This document shows, in pieces, positions 1-11,442 of a stretch of 64,000 nt of DNA. Source of the DNA: Medicago truncatula (Eukaryota > Streptophyta > Magnoliopsida > Fabales > Fabaceae); contig NC_053046.1 of NCBI RefSeq assembly GCF_003473485.1, positions 32,069,332-32,133,331 on the forward strand. The letters run 5' to 3'. The translations under genes and the position numbers were made by a program. Within the stretch, counting starts at the first letter, position 1; the number at the start of each line of letters is the position of its first letter. The notes below the pieces were generated by a model. It ran no database searches. It saw only the letters and a list, made by a program, of their open reading frames with translations, and was not told the DNA's origin.

Positions 1-51
1 TTGTCACTAAATTTGTCATGAAATAAATGTACAAATATCATTGCTCTTAAA

Positions 52-886
52 CTGTGAAGCCCGGATACGAGATACGATACGGATACGATACCGCACCGAT
101 ACGTCGATACGGAAAAATTTCAAAAATCAAGATACGATACGGCTGAGATACGTTAATAAAAAAAATTATATAATTAAATGTACAATATAATTATAACCAT
201 TTTTTTTGAAGAAGCTAAAATGAAATTTATTAAAATCACAATTAATCCTAACCAGCACAAGGAATGCTAGACTAGGTGTCGTATTATAACAATTGTTTTA
301 ATATGCAAATATATTAACAAACAAAAGAAATCAGTCATAGGCTCGTAACACATCAACATAAATATAAATAATATTGACGATTAAGAGAGTGGTGATTAGT
401 CAATTACATACACAATATATACCAAAAAGAGCATCATCAGTGATATACTATATTCAAAAAGAACATTGTTAGTGTTATACTATATCGATCTAAAAAATAA
501 GCACTATATCAAAAAAAGAACACATAATTACTCAAGAGTTAAATTATTTTAGTTAACATTAATCGTCTCAATCTCCTCTCCTCCATTTCCATCAACAAGA
601 TACAAACCAGCTTCCAAATCTGGTTCATCCAAAGACAACTCTACTAACTATAAAAAAAAAAAAAAAAAAAAAAAACACACTTATCCGTGTGTATCGGAAC
701 AAATAGAAGTATCCTTCGCGTATCCGGGACGTATCGGAAAGTATCGGATAATTATTTTATAAAAAAAATAAAATTTAATATTTGGATACTCTCCGGATAC
801 GTATCGGGAAGTATCGGGCAGGTATCGGTGCAGGATACGCAAGGGATACGATACGTCATCCATTTTGAAGTATCGGGGCTTCACAG
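52..886. mobile_element. Non-autonomous hAT-like element with GATACG subterminal repeats
   Basis: The ends are inverted repeats beginning CTGTGAAGCCC (left 52-62, right reverse complement ending at 886). An exact 8-bp direct repeat, CTCTTAAA, flanks the element at 44-51 and 887-894. An 8-bp target duplication is the hAT signature. Both ends are packed with GATACG/CGTATC words in subterminal position (about 64-155 and 690-880), as expected for hAT transposase binding sites. The interior is AT-rich and has no transposase reading frame, so the copy is non-autonomous. The left flank (about 28-50) resembles the end of another MITE seen near 61650-61672. The superfamily call rests on TSD length and architecture. 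Confidence 0.75.
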
Positions 887-894
887 CTCTTAAA

Positions 895-1240
895 CCTTTG
901 ACACAAACATAGCTCAAGGAAAATCGCCTTCCTGTTTCTCAAAGTACATGCACAACAACTCTCTTGGGTTTGTACATTTGTGCAACTTCTCAGACATTTG
1001 CTTACAGCTATGACATTCTAACTAACAGCACATACAGCACAATTTACCATCATCAACCATTGTACCAAAAAAGGAAAAAGTCATAGTTTGTACACTAATT
1101 TCCACAAAATTGTACCTTCCAAATCACTCCACAAAGACACTCACCACCATTATTCCCAAATTCTATTCGGAAGAAATAATATAAAATAAAATATTCAACA
1201 TACAAGAGGGAGAATATTTTAAAAAGGTAAAACAAAGTTA
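895..1240. other. Spacer without recognised gene
   Basis: AT-rich sequence between the hAT-like element and a small MITE. I see no sustained reading frame or repeat in it. Confidence 0.5.
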
Positions 1241-1249
1241 GCTAATACT

Positions 1250-1385
1250 AATACTAATATAAGTAAATTTTGACTTTTAGATTCATTCAATTAATAATGT
1301 ATTTAGTCTATAATATATATCACATACATCATTGTTTGAATAAACCTAAAAGTCAAAATTTGCTTATATTAAAAAACGGAGGGAG
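1250..1385. mobile_element. Stowaway-like MITE, one end degenerate
   Basis: The right end reads CGGAGGGAG followed by TA (1386-1387), the classic Stowaway terminus. The interior is an imperfect hairpin (TAAGTAAATTTTGACTTTTA on the left, AAAGTCAAAATTTGCTTATA on the right) related to the MITE at 3308-3453. The left terminus is not clear. Confidence 0.45.
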
Positions 1386-1520
1386 TATAGAAGATTAAGA
1401 AACCCAAAATCATATACATTGTTAGACCAACCTAACATAATCTTTACACTAAAAATTAAAAAAAAAAAAAAAAACTAAACCAACTAATTAACCTAACAAA
1501 TAAAAAAAACTAATTCTGAT

Positions 1521-2309
1521 TCACTTTTTGATTTCATTATTATTAGGAAAACAAGAAGGGCACCTAAGAAGACCATTCTCATTACAAACATTACAAACTT
1601 TAAATCCAGCTTTATCATTATACACCTTTCTACTCCCATTACACACGTTACATAGAACAAACCTATGACCAGCGCACACGTGGCATTCAATTGGATCCAC
1701 TACGGGTAAATCTTCTAGCATTTTCTTGAGCTCGCCAATCTCGTGCATTGATCTAATCTCTTCGCCTCCACCGATATATCTTCCACCTATAAAAACACGT
1801 GGCAATGATAAACCGGTTCGACCCATTATCCGGTTCAATTCGGTCAAAAAAGACGAATCCATCGACACGTCGCGCTCGTCGAGATGAACGTGGAAGGCGC
1901 GTAGAATTGCGAGTGCGCTTTTGCAGTCTTCGAAGATTGGTCGAACCACGCGCAGGCTTGTGAAGTATATCACCACGCGCTGTTCTGTTCCCGGAAAATA
2001 AATGGGTTTTGGGGGTGAAGGTGGTGGAGTTTGTTTTTCCAGCGCGTGTGTGTCATTGTTTGGTGGGTTTTCGGGTTGAGAGATGGAGCGTGGGAGTTTG
2101 AGGGGAGATGACCAGGCACGGAGGAGTGTGTTGGCGAGAAGGACGCGTTGGAAGACTTGTTTTGTTGTGGGTTGTGAAGAAGGTAGAGGTTGTTGAGGTG
2201 GTTCTTGAAGAATTAGGGTTTGAATGTCTTTGAAGGAAGAACAAGAGAATGAGGATGAAGAAGATTTGTTGTGAATCTTAGATGTTGATTTTCCCCACGG
2301 TTTCCACAT
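1521..2309 (-). CDS. Glutaredoxin-like protein with C-terminal Cys-rich zinc-binding domain
   Basis: Single-exon, 262-aa protein of the plant-specific glutaredoxin-like group that resembles Arabidopsis At5g39865. The first ~100 residues are low-complexity (Ser, Pro and Gln rich), with a basic start of the MWKPWGKS type found in this group. Residues ~110-200 form the glutaredoxin fold: VVIYFTSLR at the first strand, LPRVFIGG with the cis-proline, and the following YIGGGEEI helix start. The CxxC redox pair is absent. The TSLR segment occupies its place and only one cysteine (in FEDCKS) follows. The C-terminus holds four CxxC pairs, a DnaJ-like zinc-binding pattern typical of the group. Family members are thought to act as adaptors or redox-related regulators; catalysis is doubtful here. 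The start chosen is the only ATG giving the conserved N-terminus. The family call is firm; the biological role is unknown. Confidence 0.88.
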   Translation of the reverse strand: MWKPWGKSTSKIHNKSSSSSFSCSSFKDIQTLILQEPPQQPLPSSQPTTKQVFQRVLLANTLLRAWSSPLKLPRSISQPENPPNNDTHALEKQTPPPSPPKPIYFPGTEQRVVIYFTSLRVVRPIFEDCKSALAILRAFHVHLDERDVSMDSSFLTELNRIMGRTGLSLPRVFIGGRYIGGGEEIRSMHEIGELKKMLEDLPVVDPIECHVCAGHRFVLCNVCNGSRKVYNDKAGFKVCNVCNENGLLRCPSCFPNNNEIKK

Positions 2310-2987
2310 TGAATGTGGGAGATTGAAAGTTACTACCTTTGTTGTCTTTGTTGTTGTTGTTCTTATGTTTCTTTGTTGTTTTTTTCTTCCTCTTTTGTGT
2401 CTTGGTTCAATTTTTGTGGGAAATGAGAAATGGGTTTAGAGAAAGGGATGTTTTTTTGGTTAGAGGTAAGGTTTTTGGATGAAAATGGGTATGAGGAAAG
2501 AATGAATTTTTAGGTTTTTTTTTTTTTTGAGGAGGAAAAATGTGGAAATTAGGGGTTTGATGTCTAATTTTAATGATGTTTGGAGATGGGTGAATAGATG
2601 GATTGAAAGAGAGGGTTGGATATGGGTTGATTGAAGTTTAGGTTTTGGTGGTAGTGAATAGTGAATGAGAGGTGTAATGTAAAAGTGGGTGGTGGTGAAT
2701 TTGCATGTGTGCAAAGTTTGGGGATGTCCTCAGCTTTTTTATGTTTCTCTTTTAACTTTAAGCTTTTGCTTGAGACAAAGAAACAGAGAGGAAGCTAGAG
2801 ACTTGAGGAAAAATGAGAGAGAAAAATAATTGGAAATTAGGGAGAGGGAAATTGTGTTAGGGTAGAAAGGGGGTAATGTGAGACGGTGGTTAGGTTAGGA
2901 GCTTAGGTTAGTAGTTGAAGGATTGGCTTATTTTAACTATCGGGCTTTGATGATGTTCAATAAAGAGGTGATCATTGCTCTTCTCTA
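2310..2987 (-). promoter_or_regulatory. Upstream region and probable 5' leader of the glutaredoxin-like gene
   Basis: Immediately upstream of the minus-strand ATG lies strand-asymmetric sequence (GT/GA-rich on plus, AC/TC-rich on minus), typical of plant leaders and core promoters. A low-complexity open frame at 2460-2714 looks non-coding. No TATA box was assigned with confidence. Confidence 0.4.
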
Positions 2988-3245
2988 CTCCCTCTTGTCT
3001 CTCAATAGATGACTTAGTTGACAATATACATTATTGATTTAATACACTTTGATTATATTTTTCTACTAATTTACAAAGATAAATAATATCATGTAAGATG
3101 TTGTTGGATTTGTCTTGATGAATATTTTTAAAATATTAAATTTTCATAATTTTTTTAGTAGTGAATTGAAGATATGAAAGATAAAACATATGTATTGGTA
3201 CGTGTGTCGGAGTCAACTAGGTCATCTATTGAGGAACGGAGGGAG
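2988..3245. mobile_element. Stowaway-type MITE, 258 bp
   Basis: It starts CTCCCTCTTGTCTC and ends AACGGAGGGAG, flanked by TA at 2986-2987 and 3246-3247. The interior (ATATTTTTCTACTAATTTAC and onward) closely matches the element at 11443-11700, so both belong to one family of the same length. Confidence 0.8.
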
Positions 3246-3307
3246 TAATATTTATGTGTTTGTTCTTTCCCATCACAATAATCGAACGTGAGTTTACTTC
3301 ACAAGTA

Positions 3308-3453
3308 CACCATCCGGTTATAAATATAAGCAAAAATTCATATTTTAAATTTATTCAATAAATGATGTATGTTGTCTACAATAAAGACCGCATACATCAT
3401 TTATTGAATGAATTTAAAACATAAATTTTTGCTTATATCTAAACCGGAAGGTG
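3308..3453. mobile_element. Palindromic TA-flanked MITE, 146 bp
   Basis: Nearly the whole element is one inverted repeat: left arm CACCATCCGGTTATAAATAT, right arm complementary to CACCTTCCGGTTTAGATATA. TA flanks it at 3306-3307 and 3454-3455. The arms contain ATAAGCAAAAATT and ATTCAATAAATGATGTATG. This is a Tc1/mariner-like MITE that would fold into one hairpin. Confidence 0.75.
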
Positions 3454-3559
3454 TATAATTTTTAGCTTGTGTTTACTCAGATAAGATAAGACAGAAATGA
3501 ACAACAAATGAGAGAATATCAATTCTCTAAAGAGGGAGATAGGGGTGAGAGGCCCTTGT

Positions 3560-5665
3560 TGTAACACCCCGTTACCCAAAAGCAATTAAATAGCATATAT
3601 ACATCAGAGTAATTCCACATAACGAGCATGCTACACGTCATTTCAAAATTCTTAAATAGAAAATAAAACTATTTAATCAAATCAACTTATTATATATGAA
3701 AACATAGCAGCGGAATAGTTTTCAAAATCCATAACCTCATGAACATCCAACAACAGTCTATGGCATTAAAGGCCTTAACATAATTCAACATCATTGTTCA
3801 AAAGACAACAAGAGGCTCCACATCACAAGTTCCAAAATTTGATACATGGAAAGGAAAAGCAACATTAATATAAATGATAAATCTCATCCCACGTATCAGA
3901 GCCCTAGACATGACTTTGAGCCACCACCTACTACTCAGGATCACCTGCAAGTTACCCATAGGAAGGGCAACATTTTCAAGCAGAAGGGGTGAGATTCACA
4001 ACAATAAATATAGATATTAAATCTTCAATTGAATCTAACACCCTATAACTTCAAATATATCATCTTGCTAATATAAATAATTTATTCACAAGCCACAACA
4101 ACATCATCATAATCCACTTAACAAGTATGTATACAATGTACATATTTACCAACAACATCATCATCCAAACAACAACTACAACCAACAACTAAAACTCATG
4201 CAATGACATGACCACTGCTAAGACACCATCTTAGACTTCTTAATGAAATGCAATATGCATGTGGTACCAAACAGGACCGAAGCCCTCACCGCTTTTGAAT
4301 GGTTAAAGCATTCATCAGGACCGAGGCCCTCACCGCTGTTGAGCAACTAGTACTCCAGGACCGAAGCCCTCACCGCTGTTTTATGCATATGCAATGGACC
4401 TACTTGTGTATATCTACATACAACTGACCATGCAATGCAACTCCATGTGACTCCACTTTAACAATATGTATGATTCAATAATTAACATACATTTCAACCA
4501 TCATCAATAATCATCAATCCAACAATTCAATCAACCCAAAATAATGCATAATTATATATAACCATGCTCAAATCCAACAACATCAAACCACTACTAATCA
4601 TGCAAGCAAGTCAACACTCAGGAACTGTGCAACTCGCCTCGCGAGCACATCTGCTCGCCATGGCTAGTTCACAAAAACACTAGCTTGCCATGGCGAGTTC
4701 AAGGCGAACTCGAGGCGAGTGAAAATCAGGTGCTCTCGGGGAAAATGACATTTTCTCACTCAAATCCCAATTCTAAGCTCCCTATTCATCTTTTTAACCT
4801 AAAACTTCCACCATTCATCTTTATTATCATCTAGGTACCTTAAACCATCCCCAAAACATCTTATAACAACTTTTCAAAAATCACAATTTTATCTGGGCTA
4901 CTCGCCATGGCGAGTTGGACTGCTCACGAGGCGAGTGATGATGTTGTTCACTTGCGAGGCGAGACATGAATGCTCGCGAGGCGAGCGATGAACATCAGTA
5001 CGGGCAGAAAACTGGTTTTTCCCCAAAATCCCATTTTTCTTCCAATCACTCTCCAAATCAGTTTACAGATACAAATTAACTTTCTGTATGCACTTAGAAC
5101 CTATTTCTAACACCAATTTCATGCTTACAACTTCACAATCCACATTTTCAACATAAAACCCAAAATCCCCAATTTCACTAAAACCTGTTAAACTCAAAAT
5201 CAGAATCTAAAATCTACACTATTGAAGTAAACCTCACCCTTACCTTAGTTCAGAATGAAAAATGCACAGCAAAAAGGGGTTCCTCTGGTTCTTCTCTCTT
5301 GCTCCTGGTTTTCTCTCCCTTGGCTTGGTTTCACGTAAACTGCTTTCTCACGTACAATACTTCTAACTTCTATTTCCTAACTTCCCACTTAAGAGTAACT
5401 CCCTCCTAATTACACTTAACTCCCCATAATTTCTAATAACTCCTATTATTTTCCAAAATCCAAAATAATCATTATTTCATACTTATTCTAATTATTATTA
5501 AATAAATCATATAATAAAATAATGCACCACATAAATCACTCAAAAATACACATATATATATAAACATATGCATATACTCCATATAATTCACCAAACCATC
5601 ATATATAAATATATATATATACTCCACATAATAAAATAATTAAATATAACAACTAGGGCGTTACA
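3560..5665. mobile_element. Solo LTR of a Ty3/gypsy-like retrotransposon, 2,106 bp
   Basis: It begins TGTAACACCCCGTTACCC and ends GGGCGTTACA, so it has TG...CA termini, and is flanked by an exact 5-bp duplication CTTGT at 3555-3559 and 5666-5670. No coding frame, primer-binding site or second LTR is present, so the unit is a solo LTR left by recombination. Inside are three spaced copies of AGGACCGA(A/G)GCCCTCACCG (about 4273-4378) and several CTCGCCATGGCGAG-type palindromes (about 4640-4990). Long LTRs starting TGTAACACCCC are common in Tekay/Del chromoviruses; that clade assignment is inference. Confidence 0.8.
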
Positions 5666-6682
5666 CTTGTTATTATAGCTTACTAATAAAATTGATAATG
5701 ATAATTTGTGGATGAGTGAGAACCTTTGTTTCTCTCTTAAAATAATCACACATTTGATTAACAAAAGGTCTTTATTATTCACCTAATCATGTAATTGTGT
5801 CAAATAATGTAATGTAATAATACATCATTTTAGTTAGATATAAACCCAATCATTTTAGTTGGATGCATTATCATAATTTAAAAAGGATCAAATAACCCCT
5901 TATTATAAAATAAATGGGTAGATAATATTAATTAGTTAATACATTTTTAAGTAAATTACACTTCCCTTCTTTTAAAATGCTTAAAATTATACTCATCTTT
6001 CCTCTTATGTTAAAATATACACGTTCCTCCCCTCTTATTCAAAACATATTAGAAAACATATCACTCCCCTCTCTTAAGAGAAACTTGAATTACATTCTCC
6101 TCCCCTCTTATGTTAAAATCTACACTTTACTCCCTCAATTTTTTTATTTCTAATAATCTAGCAAAAAAATAATAATCTAACACGTTTTTTAAAAAAAATA
6201 GTATTGCAGGACTATTTTAATATAATCAAAATTTGAATACATATTTTTCGCTATTTTTTATTCACAATTTCATTAACATGTAGTTTTAAACCCTATTATA
6301 AAATATGAAAAACCAAAGATAAAATTAAAATATGTGAAAAATTACTAAAGACAATAAAGTATGGTTATTTAAAAAATAATTTTATACTATAAATTATAAA
6401 ATTAATAACAAAATATTTAAATTTAATTACCATTGGCATTTAAATTATAAAGAAATGAATTTATTTTACTTAAATGGTGGTTCAAAATTAGTATATATCA
6501 TAAAAATATTTATTTCTGTTAAAATTGATTAAAGTATAGTGCATATTTAATTATTAAGGGAGAGGGTTGTAATTCAAGCTTATAGGGGAAGATATTGTAT
6601 ATTTTTATTTTTCAATGGAGGAAAATGCATATTTTAACATAAGAAGGGAGAGGAGTGTAATTCAAGAGAGAATGGGGCAAAA

Positions 6683-6870
6683 GTTATGGTGCATAAGTCA
6701 TTTCCTTATGCACCGTGCATAAACACATCGCAACCATCAGATTTCTTTCATTTTGAAGATTCTGGAAACCATTTCCACAACAAAAATGGTTTTGGCTCAC
6801 TTTGGGGGTGTAGGAAGCAATTATGTTGGATTTATGCACGGTGCATAAGGATTTCCTTATGCATCATAAC
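6683..6870. mobile_element. MITE with long terminal inverted repeats, nested
   Basis: The left end GTTATGGTGCATAAG and the following CCTTATGCACCGTGCATAAA are mirrored at the right end (TTTATGCACGGTGCATAAGG ... GCATCATAAC). Each arm contains a further small palindrome, TTATGCAC(C/G)GTGCATAA. The interior is about 100 bp of non-coding sequence. No clear target duplication was found, so the superfamily is open. Confidence 0.6.
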
Positions 6871-6897
6871 CACTCCCAGAGAAGGGGAGTGTAATTT

Positions 6898-7028
6898 TTT
6901 TGTCAAGTAACCTAGTGACTAGAGCTCACACAATTAAATCATGGAGAAGTGAAGTGTCCGGAGTTCGAACCCCGACCTCTGCATATAATATGCAATATCT
7001 TTACTTACTGAGATAAATTAACGGAGAT
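6898..7028 (-). mobile_element. tRNA-derived SINE, minus strand
   Basis: A 17-bp exact target duplication, GAAGGGGAGTGTAATTT, lies at 6881-6897 and 7029-7045. On the minus strand the element reads from a tRNA-like head, through a box B (GGGTTCGAACTCC), to an A-rich tail adjoining the duplication. It belongs to the same family as the copies at 24179-24311 and 42463-42607. Confidence 0.8.
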
Positions 7029-7058
7029 GAAGGGGAGTGTAATTTACTTTACATTTCT

Positions 7059-8179
7059 ATGGTAAATTTAATAAATGGGTAGATCATATTACTTTATACG
7101 TTTATCTTTTAAAATGATTGTTCAAATATCATTTCTAGTTTATATTTCATCTTAATATTTGTCCGTTATCATTAAATGTTTGAGCCGGAATTCTTGAATA
7201 TTGGTTTGGAAGGAATGAACAAGTCGGAATTCTATGATTTGATTTTTGACGCAAACAGACTTTCAGAGTATAACCCAATTGGTGCTTTATGATGATGTCT
7301 TGGCTTGTTGAGGATAATTCTTCATAGGATAGGATAGTTCTTCAAAGTTTCATGATTTGATCTTCACTTGGTGAAGCTCGCATAGGATAAAGCTATCCGA
7401 GCTTTGTTGATTGATCTTGAAATATCATAAGTTTTTAGAAGTTATAACTTTTTCGGTCATATTAACTTGTGCCTTTAGACATATATTAAGAAACTCAAAA
7501 GTAGAAATTTTTTCTTAAATTTTATGCATTCAATTAATTAAAAGTAAAAAAAATTAAATTCAAATACATTAATTACAACAAAATATTTTTACTTTTAACT
7601 TAATAACTTGTGTTTTAAGGGTGCAAGTTAGAATTTCTTTTTTGAAAAAAAAAAAAAAGAATTTCTTTTAACTTTTTATACATTGTTGATTGATTAGACC
7701 ATCAATCTCATTTTTTCTTCCTTAAAAAGTAACAATTTTATAGGATCGTTGAATTTAAAAGATTGATTTTGTTGTTCTTTTATCGAATCATTCATAGAAT
7801 TTCTTAAATCAGACAATTGATCTAATGTTACTTATGTACGATCATTCAGATAATCACTTCATTTAGAGGATTGGTCTTGTCTTTCTTTTCTTAGAACCTT
7901 TCATTTAGAAGGTAGAAATTCCGACTAAGTTTGCGCTCTTAAGTAACTCTTATCCTCTTCTACTCAGTCATAATATATATAAAAACTGTTTATAAGAATG
8001 GGTCAAACCAAAACCCTCAGACAATAAAAAGAAGATAAAACATAATGAAAGGAAAAATGAGAATTAAGGAAAACGATATATAGACAAACCGCATTATTCC
8101 TTAAAAAATCTCTAACTTTAAGTGCAAAAATGAATTATACAATGATGTTAGAAAAAAGAATTATATAACAATAGCAATT
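7059..8179. other. Spacer without recognised gene
   Basis: AT-rich sequence with homopolymer runs. Flanks of the 5949-7049 element share AATAAATGGGTAGAT (about 5910 and 7071). No reading frame or named repeat could be supported. Confidence 0.5.
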
Positions 8180-8192
8180 TAATTGAATGCCT

Positions 8193-8387
8193 TTTTTTTT
8201 TATTTTTAAACCAGGTATCCTCCGCGCGCAACTGCGGAGACTAATCCCTTGAACATTGTGAGACCTAAATGGATGGCAGATTCTCCCTAAGAGTTTTAAC
8301 GTTGCTGCATGTCCAAAGCTGGATTCGAACCCAAGACATTGATTAAGCTAGAAGAGACTCGTTCCATCTCATCTAAATGCTCTTGGG
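8193..8387 (-). mobile_element. tRNA-derived SINE, minus strand, with 13-bp TSD
   Basis: An exact 13-bp duplication, TAATTGAATGCCT, flanks it at 8180-8192 and 8388-8400. The minus strand starts CCCAAGAGCATTTAGATGAG (box A-like TTAGATGAGATGG), continues to box B (GGGTTCGAATCC, about 8331) and ends in a T-rich/A-rich tail on the plus-strand left side. It is unrelated in sequence to the SINE family at 6898, 24179 and 42463. Confidence 0.85.
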
Positions 8388-8400
8388 TAATTGAATGCCT

Positions 8401-10031
8401 GTTTACTCATGCGATTAATATTAATATTCCATTTTTTTTATAAGAATATTAATATTCTTTATTATAGGCCAAAAAAACAATAGTAGATTGATAAAATAAA
8501 AACATGAACAAATTGGGTGTTAGATCCTTATTGCAACCGAGTGTACTCATGGTGATAATGACTCATGCGCCAGATGTTTTCTTCCCACTAATATACAATT
8601 AACTGACAATTACGTGCACCATTCTATGACATTGTCATGTTGCAATAGACACTAAATAGACACTAATTAAGATTAAAGTCATTGAACTTATAATTGAAGT
8701 CTCCATCATATATATGATTTCACCAACATGGAAGCAAGCATGGAGCTTAATATCCCTACTTTCCCAGCAAACCGTGGCACGTCTTCACCAAGTTGATGTG
8801 GCAGGGGCCACTTTATTTAATTAAAAAGTAGTACTACTAGTACCTCTTTTTTATGTTTTTATTTTATTTTTTTAAGGATCTTTTTTATGGTTTATATTTT
8901 CTCAACCTTTTCTATGAATTTATTGACTTATTTCACATGTAGTTACTGAATAATTGAATATTGATTAAGTAGGTTATCTATCATTAAAGTTAATTGAAAA
9001 ATTAATATGTTAGTCAAAATATTAAAAGAAATTAAATGATATAAACTTATAACTAGAATTTTTTTTTTCTTCCCTAATATTCAAACTTGACTAACCAGAA
9101 AGGTCCCTCCCGTACAACCACAACAAAAGGAAAAAAATGAGCACATATACCTGTCAATTAGGACTTCTAAATGCACGCAATGTGATCTAAAGAAAGTTGG
9201 TTTGGTGAAGAAAAAAAAAAGATATTTGTGTTGAGTTTTGAGTGTTTGAAAATGAGAAACAGCAAAGGATTATGAATTATGATCGTTATATACATATTTA
9301 CCAGATGGTGTCCAGAATGATCCTTCCAATTAATTAGGGTTAAAATTCAAAACCATGCATGGTGTCTCTAAGCATATAGTATTTGGTTTATTGATATTTA
9401 ATTTACATATCTATGTCTCGTAATATTAACTTTACTTACTACTTGTATATAATTTAATTGAATATTATAAAAACTAGCCTCTAAACACTACAACATAATT
9501 AAGATCTAGTAACACTTGAAAATTGTAACTTAATCAAGAAAAATGTTACTGATTCAATTTAGTAACATTTGAATAATTGTTAGGTAAATGCCTTGTTACT
9601 AAAAAGATTTAGTCACATTTTATGTTATTATTTGTAACAATAAAAAAGTGTCGCAAAATATCCATTATTGTAACACTTTTTTATCATCAATAACAATAAA
9701 AAAATATCAAAATTGCAAATTACTCCCTATTATATTTATATTTTTAGATATCAAGTTTGACACAAATCTTTTAAAAATATCATTTTGGATCACTTTTGTT
9801 TCAAAATTGTAAAAGTTATATAAAAAATGGCCCAAAATAGTTTAGAAAATGAAGAATTTTATTACTCCAAACCAAAAAAAAAAACAATTGAGTTACCTAA
9901 GAATTATGTCTAAAATTTTCAATTACCTCATCTAACCACACTCTTAAGAATTCCCCAAATATCTATTCCTTTTTTGACAAATGCAAATATTTAATTAGGC
10001 ATGCATATTTAGTCAAAAAATATCTAATTAG

Positions 10032-10035
<4 letters not shown>
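8401..10035. other. Spacer without recognised gene
   Basis: AT-rich intergenic DNA. A segment near 9487-9720 (starting CACTACAACATAA, with repeated GTAACA/TGTTAC words) could be a decayed DNA transposon, but no matching end or duplication was found. Confidence 0.45.

Positions 10036-10104
<69 letters not shown>
10036..10104. repeat. (AT)n microsatellite
   Basis: About 34 uninterrupted AT dinucleotides. Confidence 0.95.
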
Positions 10105-10108
<4 letters not shown>

Positions 10109-11020
10109 TTTGTTTTAACTTTTAATATATAGTACTAGCTAATTAGACATCTATGATCTATTCATTTGTTTTCATTATTATTTTCACTTTGCATATGTTA
10201 ATTTGTGGAAAAAGTAGCATATGAAGAAGGTAGTACAAACATACAAAGATAAGGAAATTGATCATGTGATTGTGGATTTGTGGTCACCACCACAACCATA
10301 TGCAATAATAACATTTGAACATGAACAAGCGTGTTTATCAGTCCTATGGTATCAATGACTTTCAAAGAAAGCTGAAGGTTTAGCACCACTATCACCAAAG
10401 TAAGTGGATTCTGAAAAGTTTCACATGGTGGTAAAGAAAAAGGTAGAAGCAACATATTAGAAGGGTGAAGGATGATGATTGTAAACCCACATGCACATGC
10501 AATGTTGTGTTTGATTTAACATTGAACTAACAATCTCGAAAAATGCTCTCTCCTTTTATTGGCAGCGTAGATAATTGTTTTATGTGATTTATGGTTGATC
10601 AATTCTTGAAAATTATTTAAAATTCTACAAGGATTAACGTAGTTACATTTAAGGAAAAGTTTGTAGTTTTTTTTAAGAAATTAAAATGGAATATATTAAT
10701 CGAAATTCTTGAATATCAGAAGTACCGAATTCAGGATAAATATCACATTGCATCAAAAAGAAAAAACAGGGAAAAAGAGGATAAAGAGACTTCATTACGT
10801 AATTCCCAAGCAAGTTAAACGGTTAAGCCACCATAAATGATAGGTAAAAGAAAAATTAATTCTATTCGCTTTCGACCACCGGTAAATATTTGAAGCTTAA
10901 TTTTGCAAAGAAGTTGTTGAAGCGATTCTTCTTGATTGCGAAAAATTCAAGCATTTTTTTACACCAAATTATTCAAACACAAGCTAACCATATGAGTTGA
11001 AAAGTTATTCGGATGTTTTT
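10105..11020. other. Spacer without recognised gene
   Basis: AT-rich sequence. Short open frames here show no family motif or gene-like context. Confidence 0.45.
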
Positions 11021-11029
11021 TTGGAAACC

Positions 11030-11300
11030 CGCTTACATTTCAAATTGAAGGAAATGGTCTGCCACATGTTTTTGATGCACCATAGTGAATTCCAGCCAAT
11101 TAGAGATACCAATCCAAATTTTTCTAAAAAAATCACAAGATAGAAACAGATGATCTAAATCTTCCATTATACCACAGCTACCCACACAAAGTTGAACATT
11201 ATAATGAAGAATGTGCCTTCTGATTAAATTATATGTTGTTGGTAAATGGTTACGGAGCAAACGCCAAACAAAAGACTAACTTACAGAGGGACCTCATTAT
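11030..11300 (-). pseudogene. Reverse-transcriptase zinc-binding (zf-RVT) fragment of a LINE-like element
   Basis: On the minus strand the translation shows FVWRLLRNHLPT, followed by a Cys/His arrangement ending HLFLSCDFFRKIW. This is the zf-RVT module that follows the reverse transcriptase in plant LINEs. The frame breaks upstream (an in-frame stop just before VSLLFV-like sequence), and no reverse transcriptase or endonuclease is near. It is an isolated, decayed retroelement piece of about 80 codons. Confidence 0.65.
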
Positions 11301-11442
11301 TCCAAATTGTGTTTAAGTGACCGGCTGCAACAATGTTAACCGACGACATCATGTAATATAATAAGCACTCGTTACATTGTATTTGTTGAAAGCATGCAAT
11401 TGCCAAAGCCACGTGTGAGGATTATTAGGTTGCAAATCAATA

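Larger units (their letters stand above)
5949..7049. mobile_element. MULE-like foldback element with nested MITE and SINE
   Basis: The termini are inverted: AAGTAAATTACACT(T/C)CCCTTC on the left and its complement on the right. The flanks TACATTTTT (5940-5948) and TACATTTCT (7050-7058) form a 9-bp duplication with one mismatch, the MULE size. Both arms carry irregular copies of CTCCCCTCTTATGTTAAAAT (about 6020-6125 and 6600-6665). There is no transposase. A MITE (6683-6870) and a SINE (6898-7028) sit inside the right arm. Confidence 0.6.

Noticed and set aside
2460..2714. 84-codon minus-strand open frame upstream of the glutaredoxin-like gene
   Set aside because: Low-complexity His/Thr/Leu/Lys sequence with no motif, within the gene's own leader or promoter.
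4273..4380. Spaced repeats in the solo LTR considered as a CRISPR-like array
   Set aside because: Plant nuclear LTR context, only three copies, irregular spacing and no associated genes.
9487..9720. Possible CACTA-type terminus (CACTACAACATAA) with repeated GTAACA words
   Set aside because: No matching inverted end and no 3-bp duplication found; left as spacer.
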